From a virus: a stretch of 34,942 nt of DNA. Location: positions 1-34,942 of the IMG/VR virus record IMGVR_UViG_3300007734_000615; one strand, given 5' to 3'. How positions within the stretch are numbered: position 1 is the first letter of the stretch; each line of letters starts with the position of its first letter. Under the pieces are notes generated by a model, which worked only from the letters and a program-made list of their open reading frames with translations, had not been told where the DNA came from and made no database searches. Shown in pieces: positions 13,207 to 21,256 of the stretch. The translations under genes and the position numbers were made by a program.

Positions 13207-14136
13207 ATGGCTATCCCGCTGTCAGATTTGGCAGCGGCGGGGCAGCAGCAGCAGCCAAAGGCTGCGACCACCCAGGCCACCCTGGCATCGCTGGTTCCGC
13301 AGCCGCCCCAACTGTCGCAATCGGGCAATCCGATTGAATCGGCATACTTTGACCGCCTGGCCAAAGACTACGACGGCCTAAAGGCCGAATACGCCCAACT
13401 CACAAACGAGAGGGGCGAAAACACGACCAGGGGCGGGCGGTTACTCAACACCGACGAAGCCCGCGAACTTTCCCCTGAATACCGCGCAGACCGCACCAGG
13501 TCGGCTGACGTGCATGAGCCGTCGTCCGCTTTGGTCAAGCAGATGTACGCGGACAAATTATCCCAACCGACGCCTTCAGGCATGAGCAACCTGGTGTTAT
13601 TCACCGCGGGTGGGACTGGGGCAGGAAAAACCACTGGCCTACAGATGGTCGAAGACGAGCATCCAAGCGTTAAAAAAGCAGAAATCGTGTACGACACGAA
13701 CATGAACACGTTCGATTCTGCCGACAAAAAGGTCAAGCAAGCCCTGGAAGCTGGCCGCAAGGTCGGTATCGTGTACACCTACCGCGACCCTGTAGAAGCC
13801 TTGGAAAACGGCGCATTGAAGCGGGCCAGCAGGATGGAAGCCGACACAGGCACAGGCCGCACCGTACCGCTGGATGAGCATTTCAAGACCCATGCCGGTG
13901 TTCGTGATGTGATGGAACGCCTACAAGCGAAATACGGTGATGACCACCGATTCCACATCATGGCCATCGACAACAGCCGCGGGCAAGGAAATGCTGTTGT
14001 AAGCAGCCTTGACAAACTGCCCAAAATAGACCATACTAAGGTACGGAAAGGACTTAATGATGCACTCGAAAATGCCTACCGCACCGGCAAAATCAGCCGT
14101 GCCATCTACGAGGGAACGCGTGGCAACGCCCGCTGA
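13207..14136 (+). CDS. Zeta-toxin-like kinase, 309 aa
   Basis: Residues 1-45 are a Gln/Pro-rich tail. Residues about 128-290 match the zeta toxin/UDP-GlcNAc kinase fold: Walker A GGTGAGKT at 135-142 after strand NLVLFTA, then VYDTNMNTFD, and VYTYRDPVEALENGALKRA (the zeta-type R-x-PVE-A motif). Zeta toxins phosphorylate UDP-N-acetylglucosamine and block wall synthesis. No epsilon-type antitoxin is visible beside it, so it may be a solo effector, a kinase with another substrate, or a packaged protein. It sits in the late transcription unit before the terminase genes. Confidence 0.8.
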   Translation: MAIPLSDLAAAGQQQQPKAATTQATLASLVPQPPQLSQSGNPIESAYFDRLAKDYDGLKAEYAQLTNERGENTTRGGRLLNTDEARELSPEYRADRTRSADVHEPSSALVKQMYADKLSQPTPSGMSNLVLFTAGGTGAGKTTGLQMVEDEHPSVKKAEIVYDTNMNTFDSADKKVKQALEAGRKVGIVYTYRDPVEALENGALKRASRMEADTGTGRTVPLDEHFKTHAGVRDVMERLQAKYGDDHRFHIMAIDNSRGQGNAVVSSLDKLPKIDHTKVRKGLNDALENAYRTGKISRAIYEGTRGNAR

Positions 14137-14239
14137 ACATCGTATGAAGCGGATGCACGAAGCCGATATGCGAAGTATTGCTGAAGCTGTTGCCAAGGGT
14201 CTAAACGCTGCTGTCAAGGCTGGGAAGCCCGTCAGATGA
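14120..14239 (+). CDS. Hypothetical basic helical protein, 39 aa
   Basis: The frame is open from 14057, but GTG 14120 has GAGGGA just upstream and gives a compact protein ending AVAKGLNAAVKAGKPVR. It overlaps the end of the zeta-like kinase by 17 bases and the next start by 4. It is too short for an epsilon antitoxin. Function unknown. Confidence 0.5.
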   Translation: MATPAEHRMKRMHEADMRSIAEAVAKGLNAAVKAGKPVR

Positions 14240-14457
14240 GCGACGCCCGCTGCAAGACCTGTCGGTTTTTCACCCAGTCACAGATCATGGGTGTCTGCCG
14301 CAGGTTTCCAGAACACCAGAACAAACATGAATTGGACTGGTGCGGTGAGCATCAACTGACCACCATCATTGCCTTGCCTGTTGTATCGACTGAACAACTT
14401 GAACGCAAAAAGCCTGGAAGGAAGCCCAAAGATGTGCCCGATTCGTCCGCTGCGTGA
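14236..14457 (+). CDS. Cys-rich zinc-binding-like protein, 73 aa
   Basis: Four cysteines in the order CKTC, then GVCRRFP, then DWCGEH give a rubredoxin/ribbon-like metal site common in tiny phage proteins. The C-terminal third is basic (LERKKPGRKPKDV). Translation is coupled at its start. Exact role unknown. Confidence 0.75.
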   Translation: MSDARCKTCRFFTQSQIMGVCRRFPEHQNKHELDWCGEHQLTTIIALPVVSTEQLERKKPGRKPKDVPDSSAA

Positions 14458-14704
14458 CCGCGTAGTGGTGCAGCCGCGTGTCCGCAAACTGTCGGACATC
14501 ATCTTCACCATCAACAGCGAAAAGATGAACGAGGGCACCATTGTGGCCGTCGGCCCTGACGTGACTGAAGTCAAGCCAGGCGACTTTATCAAGTACGGCA
14601 ACGGCACCTATCTGGATTGGCCCGTCCATGAGTTTGACGGCCAGGACTACCAGGTGATTCAGGAAGGCGACGTATGCGCCGTCGTGGAGACAGAAGATGC
14701 CTAA
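14432..14704 (+). CDS. GroES-like co-chaperonin, 90 aa
   Basis: Starts at ATG 14432 (GGAAGGA upstream), giving MCPIRPLRDRVVVQP, the classical GroES opening. Residues about 16-33 (RKLSDIIFTINSEKMNEG) correspond to the mobile loop that docks on GroEL. GTIVAVGP, VKPGDFIKYGNG and the EEGDVCAVVE-like end (here QEGDVCAVVE) follow as in GroES. T4 gp31 is a phage co-chaperonin used to fold the coat protein, and its place shortly before the head genes suggests a similar use here. Confidence 0.92.
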   Translation: MCPIRPLRDRVVVQPRVRKLSDIIFTINSEKMNEGTIVAVGPDVTEVKPGDFIKYGNGTYLDWPVHEFDGQDYQVIQEGDVCAVVETEDA

Positions 14705-14972
14705 AGGTCACGACAAACCCATCGCCCGCACCACCACGGGCAAAGACAAGAACTACCGCCCCACCGAGCAGGGGGCTGGTATGACGGCCAAGGGCCGTGC
14801 GGCGTACAACGCCAAAAACAACGCAAACCTTAAACCACCAGCACCAAACCCGAAGACCAAAGCAGACGCTGGACGAAAAGCGTCTTTCTGCGCGAGAATG
14901 GAAGGGGTGGTTAAAAACGCCAAAGGCCCAGCTGAACGGGCTAAAGCATCCCTCAAGAATTGGAATTGTTGA
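14697..14972 (+). CDS. DUF6321-like basic protein, 91 aa
   Basis: Basic, low-complexity start, then GAGMTAKGRAAYNAKNNANL and ASFCARMEGVVKN, ending in LKNWNC. This combination (GxGxTAKGRxxYN, SFCARMxG, W-N-C at the end) is that of a family widespread in environmental podoviruses and siphoviruses. Probably nucleic-acid-binding or a minor virion component. Start overlaps GroES stop. Confidence 0.8.
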   Translation: MPKGHDKPIARTTTGKDKNYRPTEQGAGMTAKGRAAYNAKNNANLKPPAPNPKTKADAGRKASFCARMEGVVKNAKGPAERAKASLKNWNC

Positions 14973-14982
14973 AAGGAACATC

Positions 14983-15576
14983 ATGTCAAACAGCCAAGCC
15001 ATCGGCGTCGCATACGCTGACCCAGCCCTGAACAGTTTTGAAGTTGGCACCGCAACCGTGCCAATTGCAAACACCACGTCGGGCAACCTGAACCAAATTT
15101 ATGCCCGCACCACCCATGCGTCGGGTGATATGCGTGGCCTGTACGCCCGCGTGGACTACGCTGGCGCTGGCGCTGGTGAAACCCTGCGAGCCTTCAGCCG
15201 CGTGGTTGCTGCCCAGGGTTCTGGCCAGACGACCAACGGCGCACACATCAGCCTGTCGGTCAACACTGGCGGCAGCATCAGCGGTGCAGGTAATGCGCTG
15301 CGGGCCACCATCGGCGGTTCGTCCACCAACCCTGGCGGCACCCTGGCTGCGCTGCAACTGGACTCTGACTTTGCATCGGGCGGCACTTGGTCGAACACAT
15401 CGTTTCTGCGTGTGACCAACAGCGGCACGGGTGAAGTGAGCAACTTTGCTGCAATGCCCGCGGTGAGCGCAACTGGCGTGTTCCGCGCCAAGGTTGGTTC
15501 GCCTGTGGTCACCCACACCATCCCGGTGAGCAGCGGCGGCACGACTTACTACATCATGGTCAGCACTGTTGCCTGA
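14983..15576 (+). CDS. Putative virion surface/decoration protein, 197 aa
   Basis: ATG 14983 follows GAAAGGA. All-beta composition rich in Thr, Ser, Gly and Ala, with no lysine-rich or enzymatic motifs. RGLYARVDYAGAGAGETLRA, then AHISLSVNTGGSISGAGNAL and a C-terminal GGTTYYIMVSTVA look like a head-surface or fibre-like protein. The longer frame from 14797 is not used because it covers the previous gene. It lies away from the main fibre block, before the terminase. Confidence 0.6.
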   Translation: MSNSQAIGVAYADPALNSFEVGTATVPIANTTSGNLNQIYARTTHASGDMRGLYARVDYAGAGAGETLRAFSRVVAAQGSGQTTNGAHISLSVNTGGSISGAGNALRATIGGSSTNPGGTLAALQLDSDFASGGTWSNTSFLRVTNSGTGEVSNFAAMPAVSATGVFRAKVGSPVVTHTIPVSSGGTTYYIMVSTVA

Positions 15577-15791
15577 TGGAAATAAGCCGAGAATTCATCC
15601 AGGCTGAAATCAGCCAGGTTGAGCAGGAAGTGGTGAAAGCTAGGACGTTTTTGATACAAGCGGAAACGTCACTGGCCATCTACCAAATGCTGCTGGCCAG
15701 GCTAGATCAGCCAGATGAAGGGAAGTTAGGCGAATTATCGGAAGACGATAACTTGTCTAATTCTGATATGAAAGCAGGGGGAACTGACTGA
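15576..15791 (+). CDS. Small coiled-coil protein, 71 aa
   Basis: Residues 1-45 form a clear coiled coil (EISREFIQAEISQVEQEVVK). The C-terminus is acidic and polar. Starts and ends inside its neighbours' codons (TGATGG; ACTGATGG). Function unknown. Confidence 0.7.
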   Translation: MEISREFIQAEISQVEQEVVKARTFLIQAETSLAIYQMLLARLDQPDEGKLGELSEDDNLSNSDMKAGGTD

Positions 15792-15952
15792 TGGCCAAAC
15801 CTGGTTTGTACGCAAACATTCACGCCAAGCGTGAGAGGATCGAACAGCAAAAGGCCGCGGGCAAGAAACCCGAGCGTATGCGAAGCCCTGGGGACAAAGG
15901 CGCACCCACGGCCAAAGCCTTCAAACAAAGCGCCAAGACTGCAAAGAAATGA
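15791..15952 (+). CDS. Small basic phage protein, 53 aa
   Basis: MAKPGLYANIHAKRERIEQQ, then RMRSPGDKGAPTAKAFKQS and AKTAKK. This Lys-rich protein of about 50 residues recurs in many environmental phages beside the terminase genes. Role unknown. Confidence 0.75.
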   Translation: MAKPGLYANIHAKRERIEQQKAAGKKPERMRSPGDKGAPTAKAFKQSAKTAKK

Positions 15953-16128
15953 CCCTTGAGCAAATGCAAAAGCGCCTGGCTGAACTGCAAGAACTGGCGA
16001 AGCAGCATGAAACTGTGTTGATCCAGATCAGCGGTGCCATCCAGGAATACAACCGAGTAATCGCAGAGGAACAATCCAAAGCGATGAGCAAGGAGAAACA
16101 AGATGCCCCTGACCAAATCGCCCAGTAA
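15949..16128 (+). CDS. Small coiled-coil protein, 59 aa
   Basis: Open frame [20 protein letters not shown]... with heptads through residue 45 and an acidic-polar end. ATGA overlap with the preceding gene, and it overlaps the next one by 26 bases. No family recognised. Confidence 0.65.
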   Translation: MTLEQMQKRLAELQELAKQHETVLIQISGAIQEYNRVIAEEQSKAMSKEKQDAPDQIAQ

Positions 16129-16246
16129 GCAAGCGTTCCAAAAGAACATCAAGGCCGAAATCAAAGCAGGAAAGCCACCCAAGCAAGCGGTGGCCATCGC
16201 CTATTCGGTAAAGCGCGAAGCCAAGGCACCGAAGGGCAAAAAATGA
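16103..16246 (+). CDS. DUF6496-like small basic protein, 47 aa
   Basis: [20 protein letters not shown], then [19 protein letters not shown] and a Lys tail. The motif [15 protein letters not shown] is typical of a small phage family often found next to terminase or portal genes. AAGGAG lies 8 bases before its ATG. It overlaps the previous gene in another frame. Confidence 0.75.
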   Translation: MPLTKSPSKQAFQKNIKAEIKAGKPPKQAVAIAYSVKREAKAPKGKK

Positions 16247-16725
16247 CCTTAGATGCACCCGTCAAGCGGCGGGGGCGTCAACCCAAAGACAAGCCCACCC
16301 GCGACGCACCAGAACACCCAAAGCTGGGGCGTCCGACTAAGTACGAAGACTGGATGGCCGACGCCATCTACGAGTACTTCAGCAAGCCTGTAGGTGATTT
16401 CCCTACCCTGGCAGGATTTGCCGCCAGCATCAACGTTTCACGCGACACCCTACACGACTGGGCACACGCCAAGAATGTTAGTGGGGACTTACGCAACCCA
16501 GCTTTTTCCGACGCCTATAAAAAGGCAAAGGATATGCAAGAGCAGAATCTGGTCAAAGGGGCGCTAACTGGGGTGTACAACAGCACGTTCGCCATCTTTA
16601 CGGCCAAGAACGTACTGGGCTGGCGCGACAAGGTAGAGCAGGAAATCACCGGCAAGGACGGTTCACCGCTGGCTGGCATCCAGGTCATGTTTGTGAACGC
16701 CGATGGATCAGAACGCAACGATTGA
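16243..16725 (+). CDS. terS: Terminase small subunit
   Basis: A 160-residue protein. Basic start ([11 protein letters not shown]), then [19 protein letters not shown] and [17 protein letters not shown], a helix-turn-helix-like DNA-binding part, and then helices with [20 protein letters not shown], an end typical of phage small terminases. It recognises phage DNA for packaging and feeds the large subunit, whose gene overlaps its end by 23 bases. Confidence 0.9.
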   Translation: MTLDAPVKRRGRQPKDKPTRDAPEHPKLGRPTKYEDWMADAIYEYFSKPVGDFPTLAGFAASINVSRDTLHDWAHAKNVSGDLRNPAFSDAYKKAKDMQEQNLVKGALTGVYNSTFAIFTAKNVLGWRDKVEQEITGKDGSPLAGIQVMFVNADGSERND

Positions 16726-17986
16726 CAAGGCCATTGCAAAGGCCGAATTCCCGGTCAAACTGCAAGGTCTGTTCAAAAAAAGCCGCTACAAGGTGCTGTA
16801 CGGCGGGCGGGGCGGCGCGAAGTCCTGGGGCATCGCCAGGGCGCTGCTGATCCTGGGGGCCAAAAAGCCCATGCGGGTGCTGTGCGCCCGTGAGTACCAG
16901 ACCAGCATCAAGGATTCAGTCCACAAGCTGCTGTGCGACCAGATCGAAGCCCTTGGCCTATTGGGGTTCTACGAAATCACCCAGGCCAGCATCCGCGGGG
17001 CCAACGGCACCGAGTTTGCGTTTATCGGCTTGAAGAACAACCCGACCAACATCAAGTCATTTGAAGGCGTGGACGTGTGCTGGGTGGAAGAAGCCCAGAC
17101 CGTCAGCCGCCTGTCGTGGAACATCCTGATCCCGACCATCCGCAAGCAGGACAGCGAAATTTGGGTCAGTTTCAACCCTGAGTTGGAGACAGACGAAACC
17201 TATCAGCGGTTCGTGGTCAAGCCACCGCGGGACTGCATCAGCATCAAAGTCAACTTCTACGACAACCCCTGGTTCCCTGAAACGCTGCGTCTAGAGATGG
17301 AAGCCCTGAAGGCCAGGGATTTGCCAGCATATAACCAGGTCTGGGAAGGTATGTGCCGTCAGTCTGTGGACGGGGCTATCTTTGCCAACGAGTTGCAGCG
17401 GGCCGAAGCCGAGGGGCGGGTCACAAAGGTGCCCTATGACGCCACAAAGCCCGTACACGCCATTTGTGACCTGGGCTGGGCCGACGCTACCGCCTGGTGG
17501 TTTGTGCAGTTTGTGGGCATGGAAACGCGCCTGATTCGGTACTTTGAGGACAGCCAGCGCACGATGACCAGCTACCTGGCGCAGCTACAGACCTATGGTT
17601 ACGTCTACGACACCATCTGGCTACCGCACGACGCCCAAAGCACGACGCTGGCCGCAGCTGGCAGGAGCATTGAGGACATCGTGCGCGGGGCAGGATTTAA
17701 GACCCGCATTCTGGACAGGGTGCCGGTGGTCGATTCGATCAACGCGGCCCGCACCATCTTCCCTAACTGCTATTTTGATAGGGAAAACACGGCAGATGGA
17801 TTAAACTGCCTGAGACATTATCGGTATGACGTTGACCCTGAAACCGGCCAATTCAGCAGACAACCGCTGCACGACCAGTATTCGCACGGTGCCGACGCAT
17901 TCCGATATATTGCGTTGATGATTAAGGAACCGTCCAAACCCAAGAAACGTGCCAATGTGGCCATGGCGGGCAACTGGATGAGTTGA
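16703..17986 (+). CDS. terL: Terminase large subunit (PBSX/Terminase_3 type)
   Basis: A 427-residue protein. ATPase part: Walker A GGRGGAKS at 34-41, Walker B VCWVEE at 125-130. Nuclease part: ICDLGWADATAWW near 254, and the final acidic motif GADAFRY near 400. This is the normal full length. The motor drives DNA into the procapsid and cuts it, probably by the headful mode as in other P22-like phages, which would explain a circularly permuted assembly. Confidence 0.95.
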   Translation: MDQNATIDKAIAKAEFPVKLQGLFKKSRYKVLYGGRGGAKSWGIARALLILGAKKPMRVLCAREYQTSIKDSVHKLLCDQIEALGLLGFYEITQASIRGANGTEFAFIGLKNNPTNIKSFEGVDVCWVEEAQTVSRLSWNILIPTIRKQDSEIWVSFNPELETDETYQRFVVKPPRDCISIKVNFYDNPWFPETLRLEMEALKARDLPAYNQVWEGMCRQSVDGAIFANELQRAEAEGRVTKVPYDATKPVHAICDLGWADATAWWFVQFVGMETRLIRYFEDSQRTMTSYLAQLQTYGYVYDTIWLPHDAQSTTLAAAGRSIEDIVRGAGFKTRILDRVPVVDSINAARTIFPNCYFDRENTADGLNCLRHYRYDVDPETGQFSRQPLHDQYSHGADAFRYIALMIKEPSKPKKRANVAMAGNWMS

Positions 17987-17997
17987 AAGGACTGAAC

Positions 17998-20217
17998 ATG
18001 GCACTGCAAGACATAGGCGACGACCGCATCGGCGAGGCAATCAAGTTTCTGCGCCTGGTGGGCGAAGCGGACAGCCAGAACAGGGCCGAAGCCCTTGGCG
18101 ACCTGAAGTTTGCCGCGGGTGACCAGTGGCCGGTGGAGATTCAAAATAGCCGCAACCTGGAATCGCGCCCGTGCTTGACCATCAACAAGATCGATGCCTA
18201 TGTGCGCCAGGTCACCAACCAGCAGCGCCAGCAGCGGCCCAGGATCAAGGTTCACCCGGTCAACAACGAGGGCGACCTGAAGATTGCCCAGGTCATTGAA
18301 GGCATCACCAGGCACATTGAAGTCAACAGCAGCGCCGACACGGCTTACGACACCGCGTTTGAATACGCTGTGAAAATGGGCTGGGGCTACTGGAGGGTGA
18401 CCACCAACTATGTGTCGGAAGAAAGTTTTGACCAGGAAATCTACATTGAGCCAGTAGACGACCCGTTTTCGGTGTACTTTGACCCCAACAGCGTGTCGCC
18501 CGACGGATCAGACGCTGAACGGTGCCTGATTACCAGCGTGATGTCTAAGACCGCGTTTCGGCGCGAGTACCCTGGGGCTGATGATGGGGCCAACTTCAGC
18601 GCCCGTGCGACGGGTGACAGCGACGCCGAATGGGTCACGAAGGAAGACATCCGCGTGGCCGAGTACTGGCACGTTGAGCGCGAGAAAGCCACCCTGATCT
18701 TGTTGTCTGACGGCACAAAGGTCTACGAAGACGAACTGCCGTCCGCAGAACTGCTGGACGCCAGCCAGATCACCATCATGGACAAGCGCCCGTCGTACCG
18801 GCGCAAGGTCAAGTGGTGCAAGCTGACGGCCATGGAAGTGCTGGAAGAACGCGAGTGGCCAGGCAAGTACATTCCGATCATCCCGTGTTACGGTGCCCAG
18901 GTCATCGTTGAGGGCAAGCGCAAGAAATACGGCCTGGTGCGATTCGCCAAAGACCCGCAGCGGATGTACAACTTCTGGCGCACGTCGATGACCGAGAGCA
19001 TCGCGCTGGCACCCAAGCCCAAGTGGCTGCTGGCCGAAGGTCAGGACGAGGGGCACGAAAGCGAATGGGCGCTGGCCAACATCAAGTCCACCCCTGTTCT
19101 GAGATACAAGCAGAAGGACATCGAAGGCGTCCCCGCACCGGTGCCGACCCGCATCCAGCCTGAACCACCCCCAGAAGGCATCATGGTGGCCGCGGGTGCA
19201 ATTGCTGACGACCTGAAGACCGTGCTGGGCATCTTTGATCCGGCCCAAGCCCTGCCAGGCAACATCAGCGGCAAAGCCCTACAGGGCCAGCAGATGCAAG
19301 TGGATTTGTCGAACTTCCACTTCTACGACAACATGACCCGCAGCATCAAGCACACGGGCAAGATCATTTTAGACCTGATTCCCAAGATTTACGACACCCA
19401 GCGGGTTCTGCGGATCATCGGCGCGGACGGCAAGCCTGACCTGGTGACCATCAACGAAATGGAAGCCACCGGCAAGGTGATGAACGACGTGACCGTGGGC
19501 CTGTATGACGTGGTGATGGACACTGGCCCAGGCTACAACAGCAAGCGCCAACAGGCCGTCGATACCATGCTGCCCCTGATGGCCGACCCCCAAGTGTTCC
19601 AGGCTGCGGGCGACCTCTTGTTCCGCAACATGGACTTCCCTGGTGCTGACGTGATTGCCGACCGCCTGGCCGCGATGAACCCGCTGGCGCAGATCAACCC
19701 CGACACTGACGTGCCGCCGCAGATTCAGATGCAGCTGCTGCAAGCCCAAAAGGCTGTTGCAGATATGGAACAGAAGATGATTGCCATGCAGTTGGAGATC
19801 AACAACCGCGGTCAGGTGGCGTCGATCAAGGAAGACGGCCAGAACCGCCGCAAGCTGATGGATGTCATCAGCCGTGCCTACAACACCGACACCATCAACG
19901 AAGCCCGCGTCAACCAGGCCGCAGTCAAGGCGGTGACCGACCAGAACAAAATCGAACTGGACGCCATGGTGCGCCTAGTGCTGGCCGGGTTGCCCGCCGA
20001 AGCCCTGTCCGCGGAAATGGCCAGGCGCGATGCCGAGCAGCAGCAAGCCACGGGCTTTGCGGAAATGGAAGTCAACCAGACCCAGAACCCGTTTATTCAG
20101 GCTGGCCAGGAATTGATGGCCCCGCCGCCCCAGCCCCAAATGTCACCAGAAATGATGCCGCAGCAGCCCCAAATGCCGCCTGGAATGATGCAACCTGGCA
20201 TGGGAATGCCGCAGTGA
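17998..20217 (+). CDS. Portal protein, P22 gp1-like
   Basis: A 739-residue protein, similar in length to P22 gp1 (725). Start chosen at ATG 17998, which has GAAAGGA 6 bases upstream; the TTG at 17983 is less likely. N-terminal FAAGDQWP and SRPCLTINKIDAYVRQVTNQQRQQRP are the P22-portal signature. A long helical C-terminal barrel region (about 600-690) is followed by a Pro/Met/Gln-rich tail (PPQPQMSPEMMPQQPQMP). Confidence 0.95.
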   Translation: MALQDIGDDRIGEAIKFLRLVGEADSQNRAEALGDLKFAAGDQWPVEIQNSRNLESRPCLTINKIDAYVRQVTNQQRQQRPRIKVHPVNNEGDLKIAQVIEGITRHIEVNSSADTAYDTAFEYAVKMGWGYWRVTTNYVSEESFDQEIYIEPVDDPFSVYFDPNSVSPDGSDAERCLITSVMSKTAFRREYPGADDGANFSARATGDSDAEWVTKEDIRVAEYWHVEREKATLILLSDGTKVYEDELPSAELLDASQITIMDKRPSYRRKVKWCKLTAMEVLEEREWPGKYIPIIPCYGAQVIVEGKRKKYGLVRFAKDPQRMYNFWRTSMTESIALAPKPKWLLAEGQDEGHESEWALANIKSTPVLRYKQKDIEGVPAPVPTRIQPEPPPEGIMVAAGAIADDLKTVLGIFDPAQALPGNISGKALQGQQMQVDLSNFHFYDNMTRSIKHTGKIILDLIPKIYDTQRVLRIIGADGKPDLVTINEMEATGKVMNDVTVGLYDVVMDTGPGYNSKRQQAVDTMLPLMADPQVFQAAGDLLFRNMDFPGADVIADRLAAMNPLAQINPDTDVPPQIQMQLLQAQKAVADMEQKMIAMQLEINNRGQVASIKEDGQNRRKLMDVISRAYNTDTINEARVNQAAVKAVTDQNKIELDAMVRLVLAGLPAEALSAEMARRDAEQQQATGFAEMEVNQTQNPFIQAGQELMAPPPQPQMSPEMMPQQPQMPPGMMQPGMGMPQ

Positions 20218-20245
20218 TTGACATATATTGTTTTCGGGTTAAAAA
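20218..20245 (+). promoter_or_regulatory. Candidate promoter between portal and scaffold
   Basis: A perfect TTGACA begins the base after the portal stop. The best -10, TAAAAA at 20240-20245 (16-base spacing), is weak. It may give extra scaffold and coat transcripts. Confidence 0.4.
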
Positions 20246-20278
20246 TTAACCCCAAACCTACCGATGGGTTTTCATCGG
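20236..20278 (+). other. Two hairpins between portal and scaffold genes
   Basis: GGGTTAA (20236-20242) with TTAACCC (20246-20252), and CCGATG (20261-20266) with CATCGG (20273-20278). Neither is followed by a run of T, so they look like RNA processing or stability elements, or a partial terminator that sets the portal to coat ratio. Confidence 0.5.
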
Positions 20279-20298
20279 GTTAATTCGTAGGGATACCT

Positions 20299-21228
20299 AT
20301 GTCGGAAGTGCAAGAACGTGTCGCCGGTAACCTGGTGACAAGTGAGAATTTAGCCGAATTCACAGCCCAGAAACTTGGTCTAGTTGACGCGCCAGCAGCC
20401 GAGGCGGCAGATGCCGAGCCGAATGCGGAAGCCGATCAGAGTGGACAGGATGGGGAAGGGAATGAAGCGACAGCGTTAGACGATCAGAAGGAAAAGAAAC
20501 CTAATCCGAAGTTGGAAAGGCGGTTTTCCGAGATTACCAAGCAACGTGAAGCGGCCCGCGAAGAAGCCCGCCGCGAACGTGAAGCACGGGAATCCCTGGA
20601 AGCCAGGCTGAAGGAACTTGAATCCAAGGTCAGCCCACCGGCGCAAGCCGACACTGACGAACTGGGCCAGGAACCCAAGCCAGAACAGTTCAGCGATATG
20701 TACGAGTACGCCAAAGCGTTGGCCGAGTACACCGCTGATAAGAAGCTGATGGAGAGGGACAAACAGGAAGTGGCCCGCAAGGCCGCGGCTGAACAGGAAG
20801 TGAAATTCAAAGCCTGGGCAGACCGTGTGAACGCAGCCAAGAATGATTTGCCCGACTTTGACGACATGGTGCAAAGCAGCGACGTTAGGGTTTCTGACCC
20901 CGTGCGCGATGCAATCATCGAATCAGAGCATGGCCCGAAGATTCTTTACTACCTTGCTGAAAACAGCGAGTTTGCAAAGAAGCTGGCCGATATGTCAGTT
21001 GTTTCTGCCGTCCGCGAAATCGGAAAGATCGAAGCCCGCTTTGTGCGGGATACGAAGGAATCTGCTCCTGAAGTGAAAACTGCCGCTGTGAAGTCTAGAG
21101 CGCCAGCACCGATTAGCCCGCTGCGCGGTGCGGTCAACACGACGGATGCGAACGTGGATGCCGACGGCAATTTCCACGGCACGTTCCAACAGTGGAAAGC
21201 CGCCCGCCAGGCAAGGAAAATCCGCTGA
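20299..21228 (+). CDS. Scaffolding protein
   Basis: A 309-residue protein (P22 gp8: 303). Acidic, helix-rich, no Cys: an acidic N-terminus (residues 30-70), a long Arg/Glu coiled coil (RREAREAREE-like stretch about 75-115), and a basic C-terminus (FQQWKAARQARKIR) like the coat-binding end of P22 scaffold. It lies between portal and coat as in P22. It directs procapsid assembly and leaves before packaging. Confidence 0.88.
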   Translation: MSEVQERVAGNLVTSENLAEFTAQKLGLVDAPAAEAADAEPNAEADQSGQDGEGNEATALDDQKEKKPNPKLERRFSEITKQREAAREEARREREARESLEARLKELESKVSPPAQADTDELGQEPKPEQFSDMYEYAKALAEYTADKKLMERDKQEVARKAAAEQEVKFKAWADRVNAAKNDLPDFDDMVQSSDVRVSDPVRDAIIESEHGPKILYYLAENSEFAKKLADMSVVSAVREIGKIEARFVRDTKESAPEVKTAAVKSRAPAPISPLRGAVNTTDANVDADGNFHGTFQQWKAARQARKIR

Positions 21229-21256
21229 CAATTAACCCTTTTTCAAGGAAACTGAA

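Noticed and set aside
18508-19248. Minus-strand open frame of 246 codons
   Set aside because: Shadow of the portal gene; no ribosome site and no motif.
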